Position numbers and translations under genes: made by a program. Below the pieces are notes generated by a model. It searched no databases. It was not told the DNA's origin and saw nothing but the letters and a program-made list of their open reading frames with translations. From positions 1-47,933 of the forward strand of contig CAJAWH010000133.1 in NCBI GenBank assembly GCA_903945605.1: a stretch of 47,933 nt of DNA, in the 5' to 3' direction. This document shows positions 8,346 to 16,975 of the stretch, piece after piece (position 1 is the first letter of the stretch; every line of letters begins with the position of its first letter). Source of the stretch: an uncultured Methylococcaceae bacterium. Its GTDB lineage: Bacteria > Pseudomonadota > Gammaproteobacteria > Methylococcales > Methylomonadaceae.

Positions 8346-10040
8346 TCAGCCCGCCAGTTCCATACCCCGGAACACCGAACAACGCTTGAACACTTCGAGG
8401 GTCGGCAAGGCATTTTTATGTTGGCAATATTTGGCGACCAACTTGGACAAGCCTTTAATGTCCCGTCCGGTGGCTTCGGGGAAAACCTCCACCAATTGAC
8501 CAATTAATCCTGCATCAATATCCAGTCCGAATTGCCTGATCATGACTTGCCAAATCTTGCCCCGCGCGCCGCTGTCCGGTGGGTAATATTTGATTAAGGC
8601 GATGCAACGGGAAACAATGGCTTCGTCTATGTCATCAACACGGTTGGTGGTTAAAAACAGCAAACCGTTGAAATATTCCAATACCCGCAAAAACACCCCG
8701 ACCACTGCGTTCATGGTGATGTTGTTGTCGCGGCGTTTAATGTATACATCGGCTTCATCAATCAGCATCACCGCCCCCCAGCGTTGGGCGCGGGTCAGCA
8801 CTTCTTTGAGGATTTTTTCCATTTCCGCCACATTCAGGCCCAATTGCCCGGAATGGACGCGGTACAAAGGCCGCCGGATGATTTCCGAATACACTTCAGC
8901 GGTCAATGTCTTGCCGACTCCGGCAGGGCCCGCGCACAACACTGTGGTGCCGCCGGACTTACCGGCAACAATATCATCCATCAGCACATCCATTTCGGCG
9001 GTCAGAATGTCTATCAAATCTATCTGTTCTGCACGCAAAATCAGTTTCTGCTTAAGTTCCGGCTGGTATTGGTAGGGCTGGATATCATTGACATGCACCC
9101 ATAAATGATGGTGCAGTTCCAGATGGAACATCAATAAATAGCCGTGTACGGGCAGTTCGGTAAATAAGCCTTTCGGGATTTCTGCTTGGGAGGCTTCCGC
9201 TTCCAGTTCAATTTTGCTGTCGTAGCGGGTGCTTTTGGCGGCCTTGCGTAAATATTTGGCAAGGATGTCGCCGGTGGTGTCCACGCTAAATGCCCGCTCG
9301 CCCAAGATACTTTCATCACACACCAGACGGGCATTGCCGCCGTCGGAGGACAGCACCACCAAGTCTTTTTTGACCCAATCGGTATTGCGGTGCGTGGCGC
9401 TCGGGTCTTCTGCAAAAAAACCGGTGCCTTTGCCCAAAAATTGGGCGCCCGATTGACCGCACCAGTCAAAATAACGGCCGGTGGCATCATCATAGGTGGC
9501 CATCAGTTCCGGTGTTTCTTTCAGATAGCCTTTGTCCAAAAAGATTTCCGTGACTGTCTTATTGACGATGTCACGGGCCCGGACCGTCAAGGTATTAATG
9601 GCAATCTTGCCTTTGGCACTGGCTTTCAGTTCCAGCGTGACGCGCCCCGTTTCTTCATCGCCCGCCGCCGTATAATCAAGGCGGGTGACCAAATAGGCTA
9701 TCGGCTTGCCAGTGGCATTGGCTTGGAATAGCCAGCCGCGCAACCCGTTATTGACCAGATAACGGGCTATGGCAGGTAGCAGCATCTCCAAATCGTCTTC
9801 TTCAAAGCGCACCGTGTCATCGTGCATTGCCTGTTGCAGCGTGGACAATTGCGCGGCTTGGCCTTGTAGCCCACCGTCTTTTTGATACAGCCATTGCAAA
9901 TAATTGACTTCGCTGGTGGACAGATAGCGAAAGGGCACATCAGCCTTATTGCCAAAGCGCAACTGGTCTTGCAATTTTGCCAGCCGTGGGAATGCCTTGA
10001 CCAAGGCTTCCACATGCTGGCGTTCTATTTGTAGCTTCAT
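8346..10040 (-). CDS. AAA+ ATPase of the nif operon, function unknown
   Basis: This 564-aa protein has a large N-terminal region (about 1-340) that I cannot assign and a C-terminal AAA+ module. The module shows Walker A GPAGVGKT (371-378), Walker B MLIDEAD (425-431), sensor-1 TTN (464-466), a candidate arginine finger in SRC (R478) and sensor-2 GRD (525-527). It has one AAA domain and no protease, DNA-binding or sigma-54-activation (GAFTGA) motif, so it looks like a remodelling ATPase of the classic AAA clade. Start ATG 10040. It lies between a 191-aa unknown and a rhodanese in the iscA-nifUS operon. Chaperoning or activating nitrogenase or an assembly protein, by analogy with the Rubisco-activating AAA+ proteins, is inference. 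Confidence 0.85.
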   Translation of the reverse strand: MKLQIERQHVEALVKAFPRLAKLQDQLRFGNKADVPFRYLSTSEVNYLQWLYQKDGGLQGQAAQLSTLQQAMHDDTVRFEEDDLEMLLPAIARYLVNNGLRGWLFQANATGKPIAYLVTRLDYTAAGDEETGRVTLELKASAKGKIAINTLTVRARDIVNKTVTEIFLDKGYLKETPELMATYDDATGRYFDWCGQSGAQFLGKGTGFFAEDPSATHRNTDWVKKDLVVLSSDGGNARLVCDESILGERAFSVDTTGDILAKYLRKAAKSTRYDSKIELEAEASQAEIPKGLFTELPVHGYLLMFHLELHHHLWVHVNDIQPYQYQPELKQKLILRAEQIDLIDILTAEMDVLMDDIVAGKSGGTTVLCAGPAGVGKTLTAEVYSEIIRRPLYRVHSGQLGLNVAEMEKILKEVLTRAQRWGAVMLIDEADVYIKRRDNNITMNAVVGVFLRVLEYFNGLLFLTTNRVDDIDEAIVSRCIALIKYYPPDSGARGKIWQVMIRQFGLDIDAGLIGQLVEVFPEATGRDIKGLSKLVAKYCQHKNALPTLEVFKRCSVFRGMELAG

Positions 10041-10114
10041 GGCGATCCCTTTGTCATGACCAAAACCGATTATCAGGGCGCAATAAAGCCGGTTGTTTAG
10101 CTAGGCGACACGGC

Positions 10115-10690
10115 CTAAATCGCGCCAACCGATGCTTCTTTAACCACTACAATAGTATTGGCTTCTGCTTGCTCATAAGAGACCAATTCGCCTTTGGCTT
10201 TGTAAGACTTGGCGGCGGCATAAGCAATACTGACCTTATCTTCAGCGGATTGGTTTTTCAGCTCATGTTTTTCAATGTACAGTTCTTCCAAAAACTCATT
10301 CCAGACCAAGCCATCTTTGAAGGGCAATAATTTGTATACCACCCCCGCCAATTCGACCTGCATAGCTTTAGCTATATTTTCAATATAAAGCAATGCAATG
10401 CAGCCTTCTGCCAAATCAGCACCGTATTTTTCGACAAACATCGGCAATAATTCCAGTTTGGGCAGCAAACCATTGAGAAAAACTATTTTGTCATTTTCAA
10501 TAATGAAGGCGGAATGCACCAACAACGCTTCGGGTGGTTTGCGGTCATTCGGGTTGGATGAGCTTTCGCATTTTTCACCTTCTTTTAGCACCAAATCACC
10601 ACGATAGGCATATACGCCTTTAGTGCTGGTTTCGCCATTGACGAGGGTGACGGTCAATAAGCCTTTGGCTTGGTAATCTGCTAATAGCAT
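10115..10690 (-). CDS. Conserved-looking 191-aa protein of the nif operon, unknown
   Basis: A soluble acidic protein without signal peptide or membrane helix. Start ATG 10690 has GGAG seven bases upstream. The N-terminal part (about 1-75) looks beta-rich (LLTVTLVNGETS, GVYAYRGDLVLKEG). The middle and C-terminal parts are predominantly helical, ending in a hydrophobic strand (NTIVVVKEA). There are two cysteines (in KCESS and EGCIAL) but no cluster-binding spacing. I do not recognise a family. It lies 70 bp after nifS and 74 bp before the AAA+ ATPase gene, so it is the natural candidate partner, adaptor or substrate of that ATPase. Confidence 0.8.
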   Translation of the reverse strand: MLLADYQAKGLLTVTLVNGETSTKGVYAYRGDLVLKEGEKCESSSNPNDRKPPEALLVHSAFIIENDKIVFLNGLLPKLELLPMFVEKYGADLAEGCIALLYIENIAKAMQVELAGVVYKLLPFKDGLVWNEFLEELYIEKHELKNQSAEDKVSIAYAAAKSYKAKGELVSYEQAEANTIVVVKEASVGAI

Positions 10691-10760
10691 TAGGGTTCTC
10701 CATGGGTTCGGTAAAAAATTTTTAGGTTCAAAAATAGGCTACGGCTTGCTGTACCGATAC

Positions 10761-11972
10761 TTAGGCATAAGTGGGCTTAAACGCCTGTTCAGGGTTGACC
10801 ACAGGACCATCGCCTTCCCAATAAGGCGACAACTTACGCAGGGTTGCCACAACCCCCGGCATCACTTTCAACACCTCGTCGACCTCGTGCATTGAGTTAT
10901 AACGCGAAAATGAGAAGCGGATGGTGCCATGTGCGGCGGTATACGGTATGTCCATTGCCCGCATGACGTGCGAAGGCTCCAGCGAACCGGAGGTGCAGGC
11001 CGACCCACTGGATGCTGCAATGCCGGCCTTGTTGAGCAGCATTAAAATGGCTTCGCCTTCGATGTATTCAAAGGCAATATCGGTGGTGTTCGGCAAACGG
11101 TTGTACAGATCGCCAGTGACGAAACAATGCGGGATTTGCTCGATGATGCCACGCTCCAAACGGTCGCGCATGGCTTTGACTTGGGTGTTCTCGTATTCGA
11201 TATGCGCCAGTGCCAATTCACAGGCCTTGCCCAAGCCGACGATGGAAGCGGTGTTTTCGGTGCCGGCACGCCGACCCCGTTCTTGATGCCCGCCGCGCAG
11301 CAATGGGCGGTAACGGGTGCCACGGCGCAGGTACAATACGCCGATACCTTTGGGGGCATGTAGCTTGTGACCGGACAAAGACAACATGTCAATTTTGGTG
11401 TCCTGCAACATCATCGGTATTTTACCGACCGCCTGCACAGCATCGGTATGGAACATCACCCCTGCATCATGTGCCAGTTGCGCCAGTTCTTGCACCGGAA
11501 AAATCGTGCCCGTTTCGTTATTGGCCCACATCACGGACACTATCGCCACTTGATCGGACAGCAGTTTTTTGTATGATTCCACATTCAAACGCCCAGCTTT
11601 GTCCACCGGCATCCGGTGGATAGTGTAGCCGTCTTTCTCCAAGGCATCGCAAAGGCTGAGGATTGCCGGATGCTCCACGGTGGTGGTGATGATTTCTTTT
11701 TTGTTGGGCTGGGCTTTAATGGCGGACAGGATTGCGGTGGAATTGGATTCGGTGCCGCAAGAGGTAAAGATAATTTCAGAATCATGTTCCGCGCCAATCA
11801 GTTCCTGCACTTGCTGGCGGGCGCGTTTAATCCCTCTCGCCACACCGTCGGCGAATTTGTGGATGGAAGACGGGTTGCCGTATTGTTCAAGAAAATACGG
11901 GATCATCACATCAACCACGGCGTGATCGACCTTGGTGGTGGCGTTATTGTCCAGATAGATGTCGCTCATCAT
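10761..11972 (-). CDS. nifS: Cysteine desulfurase NifS
   Basis: A PLP-dependent cysteine desulfurase of 403 aa with family-typical length. Visible residues include the cofactor-stacking His101 (VEHPA), Asp177 and Gln180 (HTDAVQ), the Schiff-base lysine Lys203 in [12 protein letters not shown], and the catalytic persulfide Cys326 in [10 protein letters not shown]. It removes sulfur from cysteine and passes it to NifU for Fe-S cluster assembly destined for nitrogenase. The start ATG 11972 overlaps the nifU stop (ATGA), so the two are translationally coupled. The active-site loop [15 protein letters not shown] is of the NifS/IscS class I type. Placement next to nifU supports NifS over IscS. Confidence 0.95.
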   Translation of the reverse strand: MMSDIYLDNNATTKVDHAVVDVMIPYFLEQYGNPSSIHKFADGVARGIKRARQQVQELIGAEHDSEIIFTSCGTESNSTAILSAIKAQPNKKEIITTTVEHPAILSLCDALEKDGYTIHRMPVDKAGRLNVESYKKLLSDQVAIVSVMWANNETGTIFPVQELAQLAHDAGVMFHTDAVQAVGKIPMMLQDTKIDMLSLSGHKLHAPKGIGVLYLRRGTRYRPLLRGGHQERGRRAGTENTASIVGLGKACELALAHIEYENTQVKAMRDRLERGIIEQIPHCFVTGDLYNRLPNTTDIAFEYIEGEAILMLLNKAGIAASSGSACTSGSLEPSHVMRAMDIPYTAAHGTIRFSFSRYNSMHEVDEVLKVMPGVVATLRKLSPYWEGDGPVVNPEQAFKPTYA

Positions 11973-12874
11973 GCCACCTCAATATTGACCAGCTTTTTCA
12001 TTTCCGATGCCGGGACGACTTTAATAAACTCGCCCATCACCTCCATCAGCCGTTGTTGTATGCCTGCAATGGTCATAGCCGCCATTTGGCAACCGTTACA
12101 GGCCCCTGTCATATTGACGTAAGCAGTATTGCCCATCACCTCGACCAATTCAACATCACCACCATCCGCCATCAGTGCAGGCCGTAACGATTCCAGCACC
12201 TCTTCAATTTTTTTGATGCGTTGCAAGTTGGTCAATGGGCCTTTCACTTCGGCAACAGCAGGTTTTTTGGTGACTGCCGGGGCTTCGGGGTCGAATTTTT
12301 CGCCTTTTTCCGCCAGCACTTTTTCCAAAATGGCCTCAATGTCTTCATGACAAGACGCACAACCGCCGCCCGCTTTAGTGAAATTAGTGACATCTTCCAC
12401 GGTGCGTAGCTTGTTGGCCCAAACCATCTCTTCAATCATCACGGCATCAATGGCAAAGCATTTGCATATCAACGCGCCTTCTTCATGGTCGTCCGCCCAT
12501 TCTTCACCGCGATAATTGGCAATGGCGGCTTGCAAGGCTTCGCGCCCCATCACTGAGCAATGCATTTTTTCTGGCGGCAACCCTTCCAGTTGGTCGGCAA
12601 TGTCTTGGTTAGTGACTTTTAGGGCATCGTCAATAGTCATACCTTTGATGATTTCTGTCAGTACTGACGATGAGGCAATCGCTGAGCCGCAACCAAAAGT
12701 TTGAAAGCCTGCATCCAGTATCACTTCGCTGTCATCATCGACTTTTAAGGTCAGGCGTAATGCGTCACCGCAACTGATAGAACCGACTTCACCAATGGCA
12801 TTTGCATCAGGCACCGCACCAGCGTTTTTCGGGTTAAAAAAATGTTCTTTTACTTTGTCTGAATAATCCCACAT
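11969..12874 (-). CDS. nifU: Fe-S cluster scaffold NifU (three-domain)
   Basis: This 301-aa protein has the full nif-type architecture. The N-terminal IscU-like domain has cluster ligands Cys35, Cys62 and Cys106. The central [2Fe-2S] Bfd-like domain has Cys137, Cys139, Cys172 and Cys175. The C-terminal Nfu domain carries CNGC (Cys259 and Cys262). It builds transient [4Fe-4S] clusters with sulfur from NifS and delivers them to NifH and to cofactor-assembly proteins. It is preceded by iscA-nif after 116 bp and overlaps nifS by 4 bp. Transcription is expected from the sigma-54 promoter at 13389-13404. Confidence 0.97.
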   Translation of the reverse strand: MWDYSDKVKEHFFNPKNAGAVPDANAIGEVGSISCGDALRLTLKVDDDSEVILDAGFQTFGCGSAIASSSVLTEIIKGMTIDDALKVTNQDIADQLEGLPPEKMHCSVMGREALQAAIANYRGEEWADDHEEGALICKCFAIDAVMIEEMVWANKLRTVEDVTNFTKAGGGCASCHEDIEAILEKVLAEKGEKFDPEAPAVTKKPAVAEVKGPLTNLQRIKKIEEVLESLRPALMADGGDVELVEVMGNTAYVNMTGACNGCQMAAMTIAGIQQRLMEVMGEFIKVVPASEMKKLVNIEVA

Positions 12875-12990
12875 GGTGGTGTCCTCGGAATTGGCTTAAT
12901 GGGCTGGTTGGGTTAGGCAAGTGCGGTAACCCACTAGGGTGGTCAATGTTCGGCTATGCAGTTTGTTGCACGGTTGCTGGCCCATCGTTA

Positions 12991-13347
12991 TCAGGAACAG
13001 GTTTTAGTGCCCGTGCCGCTTGGGTTAGGGTTAAATGATGAGCCGCAAGCGCAGCTTTTTGCCGCATTGGGGTTGCTGAACTTAAAACCTGACCCGTCTA
13101 TGCTGTCGAGAAAATCAATCGACATGCCATCCAACATCGGCAGACTGACCGGATCGACAAATACTTTCACTGCACCGCAATCAATCACCGTATCATCAGC
13201 GGTATTTAACGCTTCCAGCTTCAGGCCGTATTGGTAGCCGGAACAACCACCATCGGTCACTTCAATCCGCAGCCCTGCTGAGGGCGTTTCTGAGCTGGCA
13301 ATAAAGCGCCCAACTGCGCTAATGGCTTTTTCTGTCAAGGTAATCAT
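12991..13347 (-). CDS. Nif-associated A-type Fe-S carrier (IscA/HesB family)
   Basis: A 118-aa HesB/IscA-family protein. Conserved ligands are Cys35 in DGGCSGYQY and the CAC pair of KSCACGSSF (about 98-100). The tail after the last cysteine is slightly longer than usual and ends in another cysteine. A-type carriers accept clusters from scaffold proteins and pass them to apo-enzymes. An equivalent gene, iscA-nif, precedes nifU in Azotobacter vinelandii, and the same order is seen here. Start ATG 13347 has a strong AGGAG. It is the first gene after the NifA/sigma-54 promoter of this operon. Confidence 0.92.
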   Translation of the reverse strand: MITLTEKAISAVGRFIASSETPSAGLRIEVTDGGCSGYQYGLKLEALNTADDTVIDCGAVKVFVDPVSLPMLDGMSIDFLDSIDGSGFKFSNPNAAKSCACGSSFNPNPSGTGTKTCS

Positions 13348-13388
13348 GGAAGGCTCCTAAATATGGCATTGTTCTTGTAACCTGATAA

Positions 13389-13404
13389 TGCAACCTGTGT
13401 GCCA
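13389..13404 (-). promoter_or_regulatory. Sigma-54 (-24/-12) promoter of the iscA-nifU-nifS operon
   Basis: On the minus strand TGGCAC (13404-13399), five bases, then TTGC (13393-13390) gives an exact TGGCAC-N5-TTGC match to the RpoN consensus, with 10 bp between GG and GC. The predicted transcription start near 13378 leaves about 30 nt before the iscA ATG. Confidence 0.9.
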
Positions 13405-13421
13405 GCACATAATTATTTATT

Positions 13422-13434
13422 TAAGATACTGAAT
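13422..13434 (-). promoter_or_regulatory. IHF-like element between NifA site and -24 box
   Basis: ATTCAGTATCTTA on the minus strand matches the IHF consensus WATCAANNNNTTR with two differences, in a very AT-rich stretch. It sits 18 bp upstream of the -24 box. Ten of its eleven core bases (TCAGTATYTTA) recur at the same place in the nifH promoter. Confidence 0.5.
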
Positions 13435-13462
13435 TAAATTAATTTATTTTGTATTTATATTG

Positions 13463-13478
13463 TGTCGGGAAGCTCACA
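13463..13478. promoter_or_regulatory. NifA upstream activator sequence
   Basis: TGT (13463-13465), ten bases, ACA (13476-13478): an exact TGT-N10-ACA NifA-binding motif, about 59 bp upstream of the -24 box of the iscA-nifUS promoter. It lies between iscA and divergent nifZ. Confidence 0.85.
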
Positions 13479-13539
13479 AAGCAACAATCATTCAGGGTTT
13501 GTCAGGTTTCCTACAAAACCCAATAGCCAGGAGATGAAG

Positions 13540-13812
13540 ATGAGAGTGGAAGATTTGGATATAGGCGACACAGTTTACGCGGCAACCACCATTACTGATG
13601 ATGGTTCCATACCGGGCGGCGTGGTAGGCGAAATATTGGCGGAAGCGGGTACCCGTGGGGTTATCACCCTGATAGGCCACATTGAAGAACAGCCCGAACG
13701 CAGCGTTTATCTGGTCCGGTTTGAAGATAAGGATTTAAATCTGGGCAATCCTATAGGGTGCTGGGTGGAAGATTTGATGGTTGAACCCAAGCTAGTTGTT
13801 GGGATAGGGTAG
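13540..13812 (+). CDS. nifZ: Nitrogenase maturation protein NifZ
   Basis: A 90-aa protein with the compact NifZ fold signature: GDTVYA near the start, DDGSIPGG (20-27), AGTRGVI (36-42), GHIEE, YLVRFED (57-63) and PIGCW (71-75). NifZ helps form the second P-cluster pair in the NifDK protein, acting with NifW and chaperones. ATG 13540 is chosen because AGGAG lies six bases upstream; upstream in-frame codons to 13462 overlap the NifA site. It is divergent from the iscA-nifUS operon and alone on this strand. No -24/-12 element could be found for it, so its promoter is unclear. Confidence 0.88.
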   Translation: MRVEDLDIGDTVYAATTITDDGSIPGGVVGEILAEAGTRGVITLIGHIEEQPERSVYLVRFEDKDLNLGNPIGCWVEDLMVEPKLVVGIG

Positions 13813-13875
13813 TGAAGTGGAACTGGGTATATATGAAAATGTTTAACTCATTTATTAATATCAATTAGTTGCGGT

Positions 13876-15483
13876 TTAGTCATCGGCGCCGATATTAAAA
13901 AAGCTCAGCCGCTTTTGCCAGATTTTGTCCACGGGCCGCATAGGTAGCATAAATAACACAGAAACTTTTAGGCCGCCAAATTGCGACACACCCAACACCA
14001 AATCCGCGCCATGGATTGAGGCAATCCGTTCAACAATAGAAAAGCCCAGGCCAGTGCCTTGTGCTTTGTTGGCGGTTTCCACGCAACGATGAAAGCGTTT
14101 TAAAGAGTTTTCGTACTGGTCGGGCGCAATACCGGGGCCAGAATCTTCCACGCTCAGTTGCAAATGGTTGGCTTTGCTGCCGATGCTAATCAGGATATTG
14201 CCTCTTGCAGGGGTGTATTTAATGGCATTATCAACAATATTCCTGATTAAAATGGCAATCAGCGGCGCGTTGATGACTACCGGCTTTACCCCCTCCTCTT
14301 CGGCAAATTCCATATTGATGCGTTTTTTGTGTGCTTCGGGCTCCAGTTCGGCAATCACTTTGACCACCTCAGGCCCCAAGGCAGTACTTTCTTTGGCCAA
14401 GTATTCGGTGCTGGATTCAATCCTTGAAAAAATCAGCAGTTGTTGCACCAGATAAGTCATGCGGTTGACGGCCTGCTCAATACGCTTTAACGCCTGTTTG
14501 CGGGTATCGTTGTCATGGGTGCGCAGAGCCACTTGCGCTTGGGTCAGCAAGCCCGCCAGCGGTGTCCGCAATTCATGGGCAGCATCGGCGGTAAAACGGC
14601 GTTCATGTTCAAAAGCTTCTTCAAGCTGTATGAACAGATTGTTGATTTCATTCACCATCGGCACGATTTCATTGGGCAATTTACGCAGTGAAAGCGGCTT
14701 CAGATAACTGGCTTCGCGTCTGGCTAAAGATTTTTCCAGCCGGTTCAACGGTTTTAAAGAAACCCCAACAATCACCCAAATGACAATACCTAAAATAGGC
14801 AAACCCACCAAAAATTGGAACACCAACTGCAAAGAAATTTCATCAGTCAGTTCAGCGCGTATTTCTTGCTTTTGACCGACATGGACAATAATGTCACCCG
14901 TGGAGTTGGCAATACTGAACACGTGCCAAAAATGGCCGTCAATGGTGGTTTTGCTGAAGCCGTTGTCGGCTTCCGAAAAAGCAAACTTAGGCGCACTCTC
15001 CGATCGCAGCAACAAGCCATCTTTTTTCGACCATAATTGGAAGGCAATCTTACGTTCGTATTTATGCCCTAAAGAATTGGCCCTCAGCAAATCATCAAAC
15101 ACTTGCCATAGGCGATTATTGGCGTTGACCTGATCGAAGCCCAGCACGGAGAAATTGGGTGATTTTTTGGCCGGCTGCAATAAAATGTCGCCGTTGGGCC
15201 AAAGCTGGGGTTCGCTGCTGATTTTAAATTTGTGCCTTAAGCCATAAATATGCAGGTTTTTGTCGGCTTGCTCCAAATTCCAGTGCGTGGTGAAAGCCCC
15301 TTCCCGTAGCAGGCTTTCCACAAACGACAACAGAACCTTGGCGGATTGCGCCAGTTCCGCATCAAATAAGTTGGCGACCTCGTCGCGTATGCCTTTGTAA
15401 CTGACGTAAGCGGAAATGCCCCAGATCACCATTGAGGCGGAAAGCAGGCTAACCAGTAACAGTTGTCTAAGCGAATAGTTCAT
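13876..15483 (-). CDS. Sensor histidine kinase, QseC-like
   Basis: A 535-aa inner-membrane kinase. Two transmembrane helices (about 7-29 and 218-243) bracket a periplasmic sensor domain of some 190 residues. A HAMP-like linker is followed by the HisKA phosphoacceptor motif AAHELRTPL (His303), then HATPase motifs: N-box IVDNAIKYT, G1 VEDSGPGIA and G2 GTGLGF. Phosphotransfer to the regulator upstream in the same operon is expected. Start ATG 15483 overlaps the regulator stop by 4 bp. The signal is unknown. The nearest divergent gene is nifZ, and no nif-type promoter element precedes this pair, so no link to nitrogen fixation is claimed. Confidence 0.92.
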   Translation of the reverse strand: MNYSLRQLLLVSLLSASMVIWGISAYVSYKGIRDEVANLFDAELAQSAKVLLSFVESLLREGAFTTHWNLEQADKNLHIYGLRHKFKISSEPQLWPNGDILLQPAKKSPNFSVLGFDQVNANNRLWQVFDDLLRANSLGHKYERKIAFQLWSKKDGLLLRSESAPKFAFSEADNGFSKTTIDGHFWHVFSIANSTGDIIVHVGQKQEIRAELTDEISLQLVFQFLVGLPILGIVIWVIVGVSLKPLNRLEKSLARREASYLKPLSLRKLPNEIVPMVNEINNLFIQLEEAFEHERRFTADAAHELRTPLAGLLTQAQVALRTHDNDTRKQALKRIEQAVNRMTYLVQQLLIFSRIESSTEYLAKESTALGPEVVKVIAELEPEAHKKRINMEFAEEEGVKPVVINAPLIAILIRNIVDNAIKYTPARGNILISIGSKANHLQLSVEDSGPGIAPDQYENSLKRFHRCVETANKAQGTGLGFSIVERIASIHGADLVLGVSQFGGLKVSVLFMLPMRPVDKIWQKRLSFFNIGADD

Positions 15484-16148
15484 GCTTCATCTTCATTGTC
15501 GACCACATAGCCCACTCCGCGTACGGTTCTGATCAATCCGGCATCAAGCTTTTTGCGGAGATGATGGATGTGCACCTCAACCGTGTTGCTTTCAATATCA
15601 GAATTCCATGAGTACAAAGCCTCTTCCAGACGCGCCCGCGAAACCACCTTGCCAATATTGCTCATCAAGAAACTGAGGATTTCAAACTCTTTTTGGGACA
15701 AGTCAACTTTTTCGCCCTGCCAGGTGACTTGATGTGCGGCAGGGTCCAGGACAATGCCACGGTGTTCGATAGTGGGTGCGCTGCGGCCTTCATTACGCCG
15801 TGCCAAGGCCCGTAGCCTGGCACACACCTCGTCCAACTCAAACGGCTTAATGACAAAATCATCCGCACCGCTATCCAGTCCCATGACCCGGTCGGGAATG
15901 GTGTCACGCGCAGTCAGCACCATCACCGGGGTTTCATTTTTGCGGCTTCTTAAGGCTTTTAACAGGCTGATGCCATTCATGTCCGGCAGGTTCCAGTCCA
16001 GCACGATCAAATCATAACTGTTGACCTTTAACGCCTCGTCAGCCATGCGGCCGTTGGTCAGCCAATCCACCGCATAGCCTTCCATGGTCAGCCCCGCCAC
16101 CAAGCCGTCACCAAGAATTTCATCATCCTCCACCAATAACAGGCGCAT
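15480..16148 (-). CDS. OmpR-family response regulator, QseB-like
   Basis: A 222-aa two-domain regulator. The receiver domain has the acidic pocket EDD (7-9), phosphoacceptor Asp51 in VLDWNLPD, and Lys101 in VIKPFE. The C-terminal winged-helix DNA-binding domain (about 125-220) contains the typical LSQKEFEILSFLM and VEVHIHHLRKKL segments. It is paired with the downstream histidine kinase by a 4-bp overlap. QseB/PmrA-type regulators act as DNA-binding transcription factors; the target genes here are unknown. The gene upstream, a Fae homologue on the same strand 57 bp away, could be co-transcribed, so a link to C1 stress is conceivable. Confidence 0.92.
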   Translation of the reverse strand: MRLLLVEDDEILGDGLVAGLTMEGYAVDWLTNGRMADEALKVNSYDLIVLDWNLPDMNGISLLKALRSRKNETPVMVLTARDTIPDRVMGLDSGADDFVIKPFELDEVCARLRALARRNEGRSAPTIEHRGIVLDPAAHQVTWQGEKVDLSQKEFEILSFLMSNIGKVVSRARLEEALYSWNSDIESNTVEVHIHHLRKKLDAGLIRTVRGVGYVVDNEDEA

Positions 16149-16205
16149 CAGAACGCCCTGCCATTACTGCAAAAAAGCATCATTAACTGCGGCGGGCCAG
16201 CCATA

Positions 16206-16757
16206 TCACCACTGCGATTCGCCAGTTTCAGGATCATACATTTCGTGGGCTATTGTGTGGCGGTTGGCAATCAGCTCCTCAATGCTTGGGGAATTGCCCA
16301 TGGCACGGACAAGGGCCAATTTCATTGCTTCATAGTTGGTGCGGTACAAGTCTTTACGGTCAACATCTGGGTTAGCCGCGCAATCCGGTGCAATCCACAC
16401 CATGACAATCAGACATAAATCATTGGCCAAATCGGCGGGTATCACGCCCTCAATCACGCTATCCAGCACCGCATCGGCAATGGCCGATTGCACTGGGCCG
16501 CCCAGCAAATTGACATAAGCCGTCGATTTAATGGTCACTTTCGGTACCATCAGGGTTGCCGGACGCACTTGTTGGTTGCAGGCACGCATGGCAAACATAC
16601 GGGTGTGGCCTTCAGTCTGCCCCATCAGGTTGGCAAAGGCATGACCTGCCGGCCCATTGATGCTGCCAATAAGAATTTCCAACATGGCATCAGTGCCTTG
16701 GTCGGCACTGGAAAATACGGTGGCTTCACCGGTTCTGAAGCCTATGAGATCGGACAT
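16206..16757 (-). CDS. Formaldehyde-activating enzyme homologue lacking the catalytic histidine
   Basis: A 183-aa Fae-family protein. It matches Fae across its length: GEATVF (10-15), LEILIG (26-31), the EGHT segment (49-52), TLMVPKVTIK (68-77) and SVIEGVIPAD (100-109). Fae condenses formaldehyde with tetrahydromethanopterin. In genuine Fae the segment reads AHxDLIIG, with the histidine proposed as the catalytic acid/base; here it reads AMLEILIG, with Met25 in that place and Glu27 replacing Asp. This is therefore probably a divergent paralogue (Fae2/Fae3 type) with another role, such as formaldehyde or pterin sensing or binding. Start ATG 16757 has GGAGTG upstream. It precedes the two-component system genes on the same strand. 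Confidence 0.85.
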   Translation of the reverse strand: MSDLIGFRTGEATVFSSADQGTDAMLEILIGSINGPAGHAFANLMGQTEGHTRMFAMRACNQQVRPATLMVPKVTIKSTAYVNLLGGPVQSAIADAVLDSVIEGVIPADLANDLCLIVMVWIAPDCAANPDVDRKDLYRTNYEAMKLALVRAMGNSPSIEELIANRHTIAHEMYDPETGESQW

Positions 16758-16975
16758 GGCAACACTCCAAATTTGTTGATAAAAGAATTGGCATTCTATG
16801 ACGGATAGCGGGCAACCGGCAATAGCATTATCAAATGCTGGCCGGTCTGCTGATTATGCACCACCGAAGCCTAGTAAGGCTTGTGCTAAAATGCTGTTTG
16901 CAAAATTTGTTTCAGCCATTTGGCCAGTTGTCGGCTATTGGCCATACGCACCCCAGCGCTTGCATAGAGACTTTG

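Noticed and set aside
13479-13539. A sigma-54 promoter for nifZ
   Set aside because: No GG-N10-GC pair in correct register was found on the plus strand between the NifA site and the ATG.
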